In this document: positions 60,824 to 64,000 of the stretch, in pieces
How positions within the stretch are numbered: the stretch's first letter is position 1
How the letters are laid out: the number at the start of each line of letters is the position of its first letter
Origin: Lachnospiraceae bacterium
Lineage (GTDB): Bacteria; Bacillota; Clostridia; Lachnospirales; Lachnospiraceae
Length of the DNA stretch: 64,000 nt
NCBI GenBank assembly: GCA_029053015.1
Contig: JAIDHX010000035.1
Location: 62,001 to 126,000, forward strand
Direction of reading: 5' to 3'
Translations under genes and position numbers: made by a program
The notes under the pieces: generated by a model
Databases searched by the model: none
Told to the model about the DNA's origin: nothing
Seen by the model: the letters and a program-made list of their open reading frames with translations, nothing else

Positions 60824-61474
60824 CTAAAATAGCTTTATAATATCATTTTTAATAGCAAACACTGCCGCCTGTGTTCTATCAGACACATCTATTTTCTTAA
60901 ATATATTAGAAAGATGGTTCTTTACAGTACGCTCGCTAATATTCAAGGCATTTGCTATTTCTTTATTAAACATTCCATTTGCAACTTGTATTAAAACTTC
61001 AAGTTCTCTTTTCGTCAAAGAATCAATTTTTTCTTTATCTATATCTCTGGCAATTAATCTTGAATTTAATGCAGGAATTAAACTGGATTGGATATAACTT
61101 TCTCCTTCTGAAACCGTAACAATTGCACGTTTTAATTCTGCTGATTCAGAATCTTTCAAAATATATCCGTCCACACCAATATCAACAGCTTTCAATAAAT
61201 ATTCAATTTCATTATGCACCGTTAAAATTAGTACTTTAACTTTTAAATTCTGCTTACGTATACTTTCTAAAACTTCTATTCCGTTTTTCTTTGGCATATT
61301 AATATCAAGCAAAAGTACTTCAGGCTTTATTGTTTTTAATTTTTCTAAACATTCCTCTCCATTATTTGCTTCGGCGATTACTTCTATTGTTCCATCAAAC
61401 TCTAAAAGCTGCCTGATTCCTTCCCTCATCAATATATGATCATCTGCTATCATTACTTTTATACTTTTTTCCAT
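60824..61474 (-). CDS. NarL/DegU-type response regulator
   Basis: About 216 residues. The receiver (about 1-120) has the acidic pair in MIADDHILMREG, phosphoacceptor in LLLDINMPKKNG, Thr in LILTVHNE and Lys in YILKDSE. A LuxR-type helix-turn-helix follows (LTKRELEVLIQVANGMFNKEIA, ISERTVKNHL). The sensor kinase gene lies 65 bp upstream in the same direction. The start choice between 61474 and 61498 is uncertain because neither has a good ribosome site. Confidence 0.88.
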   Translation of the reverse strand: MEKSIKVMIADDHILMREGIRQLLEFDGTIEVIAEANNGEECLEKLKTIKPEVLLLDINMPKKNGIEVLESIRKQNLKVKVLILTVHNEIEYLLKAVDIGVDGYILKDSESAELKRAIVTVSEGESYIQSSLIPALNSRLIARDIDKEKIDSLTKRELEVLIQVANGMFNKEIANALNISERTVKNHLSNIFKKIDVSDRTQAAVFAIKNDIIKLF

Positions 61475-61539
61475 AATTCTGTCATTCCATTTCTGCACAC
61501 ATTTTAGTTAAGTATATTACAAGTCAATTTGATTCTGTT

Positions 61540-62508
61540 CTATGAATTTAAAGGAATAATCATTTTAATTTCAGTTCCTTTTCCATCCACAGAGTGAAAT
61601 GAAATTTTGCCGCCCAATAAATGAACTCTTTCTGTCATCACGGCAATTCCAAAATGCTTGTCTCTATTTTCTGTTTCTTCTTTCCATGAAAATCCTTTAC
61701 CGTTATCTTTCACCAATATATAGCAGATTTCATTTTTCTGCTCTATTCTGATGACAATTTTACTTCCCTGAGAATGTTTAATTGCATTTGAACATGCTTC
61801 TTGTACAACACGGAAGATAGTCATCAGAACCAAATCGTTATCACATGTAATCGGCTGGATTTCTGCATCAATATCACACAAGGTACTGTTTTCTTTTAAC
61901 TTAGAAAACAATATTTCAAAAGACTCTTTCAACCCCAAATCATCAAACGTCATAGGGCGCAAGTCAAAAATAGTATTTCTTATTTCTTCAATAACAGCCT
62001 TTAACCCTTTACTTACTGTTGCCAGTTCCAGCTTAGCCTGCAAAACATCTTTTTCAATATACATAGAAGCCAATTCAACTTTATGCAAAAGATGAGACAA
62101 ATTTTGCAATGAAGTATCATGTAAATCTCTCGCTATTCTATGCCTTTCCTTCTCCTGAATATCCAAAACTTCAAAATTTCTTGTAACAGAATTTTTTGAA
62201 ATAAAATCTTCGATGGTAGACAAATACGCATTTACTTTATTGAGACGACTGTAAAGAGAACGATTATTCATTTCCAATTTACTTTTCTCTGTTTTATGAA
62301 CAGATATATCGTCCCTATAAATATGCTCTACATTTCGCGGAGAAAAAACTTTAAAATTTTCTTCTTCCCGACCATAAATAGAATCCAGATATTTATCTAT
62401 TTCTGCAATACGGGATAAATTTTCATTTATGTTTTTTTTCAATCCTTCTGCTTCTGCCAAAAGGCTATGCTGCATCTCTCTAAAAGAAAAATTATTTTCT
62501 TCAGTCAT
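61540..62508 (-). CDS. DegS-like soluble histidine kinase
   Basis: 322 residues without membrane segments. The N-terminal half is coiled coil (about 10-110). The HisKA_3 box ERHRIARDLHDTSLQN has the phosphorylated His at 130. The HATPase region includes FRVVQEACSNAIKHSQG and VKDNGKGFSW. Its layout is that of cytoplasmic DegS. It presumably phosphorylates the regulator encoded just downstream; the signal is unknown. It follows rsmG by 16 bp. Confidence 0.88.
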   Translation of the reverse strand: MTEENNFSFREMQHSLLAEAEGLKKNINENLSRIAEIDKYLDSIYGREEENFKVFSPRNVEHIYRDDISVHKTEKSKLEMNNRSLYSRLNKVNAYLSTIEDFISKNSVTRNFEVLDIQEKERHRIARDLHDTSLQNLSHLLHKVELASMYIEKDVLQAKLELATVSKGLKAVIEEIRNTIFDLRPMTFDDLGLKESFEILFSKLKENSTLCDIDAEIQPITCDNDLVLMTIFRVVQEACSNAIKHSQGSKIVIRIEQKNEICYILVKDNGKGFSWKEETENRDKHFGIAVMTERVHLLGGKISFHSVDGKGTEIKMIIPLNS

Positions 62509-62524
62509 AATTCTATCACATCTT

Positions 62525-63250
62525 TCATTTATTTTTCAATGGCTCCTTTGCCGGAAGTCCCGCTTTTCGCGGATACTTTTTTGGAGAATCTTTTATTTTC
62601 TTAATCACAAAAAGATTGCGGCAAATATCAGAACCTGGTAACGTAAATTGAACTTGCTTTTCTACACTTCCGCCTAAAATAGATATTGCCTCTTCTGCCT
62701 CCTGCTTTTCTTCCAAAAGCTTTTCCGATTTATAGGAAACAAAAACTCCTCCCCGTTTTACAAAAGGAATACAATATTCTGACAGAGTTGTCAGATTTGC
62801 AACAGCACGGGAAACACAGATATCATACTGTTCACGCAGAGAACCTGGCCTGGCAAAATCTTCTGCTCTTCCATGTATCGTATCAATATTCGTAAGAGCC
62901 AGCTTTTCTATCACAGTATTTAAAAACTGGACACGCTTATGCAAAGAATCCAAAAGCGTAATCTTTAAATTCGGAAAAGCTATCTTTAAAGGAATTCCCG
63001 GAAAACCGGCGCCTGTTCCAATATCAATCAAAGACATCTCTTTTGTGAGGTCACATACCTTCACCAAAGAAAGACTGTCAACAAAGTGTTTTTTTAATAC
63101 TTCCTTGTATTCTGTAATTGCAGTTAAATTCATAAATCCATTCCATTCTACAAGCAGCTCATAGTATGTCATAAACTGCTGTACCTGAATGTCAGATAAA
63201 GTAATATTAAATTCTGACAAATCCTCCTTAAACTGCTTTACATCATACAT
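62525..63250 (-). CDS. rsmG: 16S rRNA (guanine-N7) methyltransferase RsmG
   Basis: 241 residues, the usual size. It methylates G527 of 16S rRNA. The SAM-binding motif LIDIGTGAGFPGIPLKI and VSRAVANLTTLSEYC are typical. It follows mnmG by 40 bp in the classical origin-region order. Confidence 0.96.
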   Translation of the reverse strand: MYDVKQFKEDLSEFNITLSDIQVQQFMTYYELLVEWNGFMNLTAITEYKEVLKKHFVDSLSLVKVCDLTKEMSLIDIGTGAGFPGIPLKIAFPNLKITLLDSLHKRVQFLNTVIEKLALTNIDTIHGRAEDFARPGSLREQYDICVSRAVANLTTLSEYCIPFVKRGGVFVSYKSEKLLEEKQEAEEAISILGGSVEKQVQFTLPGSDICRNLFVIKKIKDSPKKYPRKAGLPAKEPLKNK

Positions 63251-63290
63251 AAGATTTCCATGCCTTTCTGACTAGAAAAGTTATTATAAA

Positions 63291-64000
63291 TCATTCATGT
63301 GCATACTGTTCTAAATATACCAACAGTACTGAAATATCTGCCGGCGATACGCCGGAAATACGAGAAGCCTGTCCAATTGAAATCGGTCGAAAAGCTTTTA
63401 GCTTTTGTCTTGCTTCTATACGAAGACTTGGTACATCATCATAATTCAGGTCTTCCGGAAGCAGCTTCTTTTCCATCTTCTTAAACTGCTTTACCTGACG
63501 CATTTGACGCTCAATATATCCTTCATATTTTATTTCAATTTCAACCTGTTGAATCACATCTGCAGGAAGCGCTTTTCTGTTTACATCAATTTCTTCCAAA
63601 ATTTCATAGGAAAGCTCTTGTCTGCACATAAGCTCTGCCAAAGAAGCTGCTGTTTTTAAACTGTTACTTCCATGTGCTTCTAAAAACTGCTGAATAGAAG
63701 CTGATCCTCCTACCTTTGTTTCTTTCAGCCTTTTTACTTCTTCTGCAATCATTTGCTCTTTTTCAAGCAGACTTTTATAATCCGCCTCAGATACAAGTCC
63801 AACATCATATCCTGTTTTACGCAATCTTAAATCGGCATTATCCTGTCTCAAAAGAAGACGATACTCTGCGCGCGAAGTCATCATGCGATAAGGCTCCCTG
63901 TTGTTCTTTGTAACCAGGTCATCAATTAATACACCAATATATGCCTGAGATCTGTCAAGAACAATTTGTTTTTTTCCGGACAGGGAAAGCGCACAATTGA
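63291..64000 (-). CDS. mnmG: tRNA uridine-5-carboxymethylaminomethyl modification enzyme MnmG (C-terminal part)
   Basis: About 236 C-terminal residues; the N-terminus lies beyond the window. The open frame continues past the internal ATG at 63884 to the window edge, with AYIGVLIDDLVTK and EPYRMMTSRAEYRLLLRQDN, which are family hallmarks. With MnmE it modifies U34 of certain tRNAs. The C-terminus carries the helical domain that contacts MnmE. Confidence 0.96.
   Translation of the reverse strand, partial: NCALSLSGKKQIVLDRSQAYIGVLIDDLVTKNNREPYRMMTSRAEYRLLLRQDNADLRLRKTGYDVGLVSEADYKSLLEKEQMIAEEVKRLKETKVGGSASIQQFLEAHGSNSLKTAASLAELMCRQELSYEILEEIDVNRKALPADVIQQVEIEIKYEGYIERQMRQVKQFKKMEKKLLPEDLNYDDVPSLRIEARQKLKAFRPISIGQASRISGVSPADISVLLVYLEQYAHE

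Noticed and set aside
63291-63884. mnmG read as a short complete gene starting at 63884
   Set aside because: The frame stays open to the window edge with conserved MnmG sequence upstream of that ATG, so the gene is only truncated by the window.

Overview
The window looks like chromosomal DNA from a low-to-mid GC Firmicute of the class Clostridia, most probably a Lachnospiraceae gut anaerobe. The grounds are the clostridial gene set: DUF3881 next to serS, DUF4446 next to parB, a BlaI/M56 pair, a LytTR/DUF3021 pair, and CIRCE control of a small heat-shock gene. Strong Shine-Dalgarno sites, sigma-A type promoters and the order mnmG-rsmG-...-parA-parB with two perfect parS sites place the right end close to the chromosome origin. 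I do not name a genus.

Layout. 1-5.5 kb: a truncated membrane protein, tRNA-Pro, an unusual XRE-receiver fusion with a long palindromic operator, an anchored SGNH esterase, and a divergent LytTR/DUF3021 versus ABC-exporter cassette. 5.6-10.5 kb: a NiaR-like regulator, then four envelope genes (TPM protein, zinc-ribbon membrane protein, two multi-pass proteins). 10.7-17.1 kb: a fructose PTS locus, fruK-fruA-ptsH-ptsI plus fruR, which brings its own HPr and enzyme I. 17.2-30.7 kb: blaI and an M56 sensor, degV, an oligoendopeptidase, hsp20, a diguanylate cyclase, MATE, a ROK regulator and a large lipoprotein. 31-35.7 kb: a secreted orphan, a mini-chemoreceptor with a PocR domain, a GH25 lysozyme and an OxlT-like transporter. 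35.8-44.3 kb: an Lhr-like helicase, an ankyrin protein, MATE and a zinc macrodomain hydrolase. 44.4-53.9 kb: a ten-gene Mrp/Mbh-type cation/proton antiporter operon with four NuoL/M/N-like subunits. 54-64 kb: tRNA-Arg, DUF3881, serS, HD-GYP, DUF4446, parB, parA, an inserted island with DUF3781 and repeats, parS, a DegS/DegU-like two-component system, rsmG and partial mnmG.

The most unusual content is a family of structured intergenic repeats. Four copies (15788-15853, 16078-16192, 59828-59962, 60538-60670) form long hairpins. Their basal stems differ completely in sequence yet pair within each copy. Three of the four share an invariant apical motif, GAGGTTTTTTCGA, set inside a covarying helix, and all four carry a small GNRA-tetraloop hairpin. 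They occur as two inverted pairs, one beside the fructose operon and one around a DUF3781 gene next to parS. Pairing, covariation and GNRA loops point to a structured RNA, or a folded single-stranded DNA mobile element. I recognise no known family.

Other items worth following: an HPr with Arg instead of the regulatory Ser46; 10-bp-phased operator repeats in front of fruK; a FliM-like peptide inside the XRE-receiver protein; and small hairpins placed just upstream of ribosome-binding sites of several unrelated genes.
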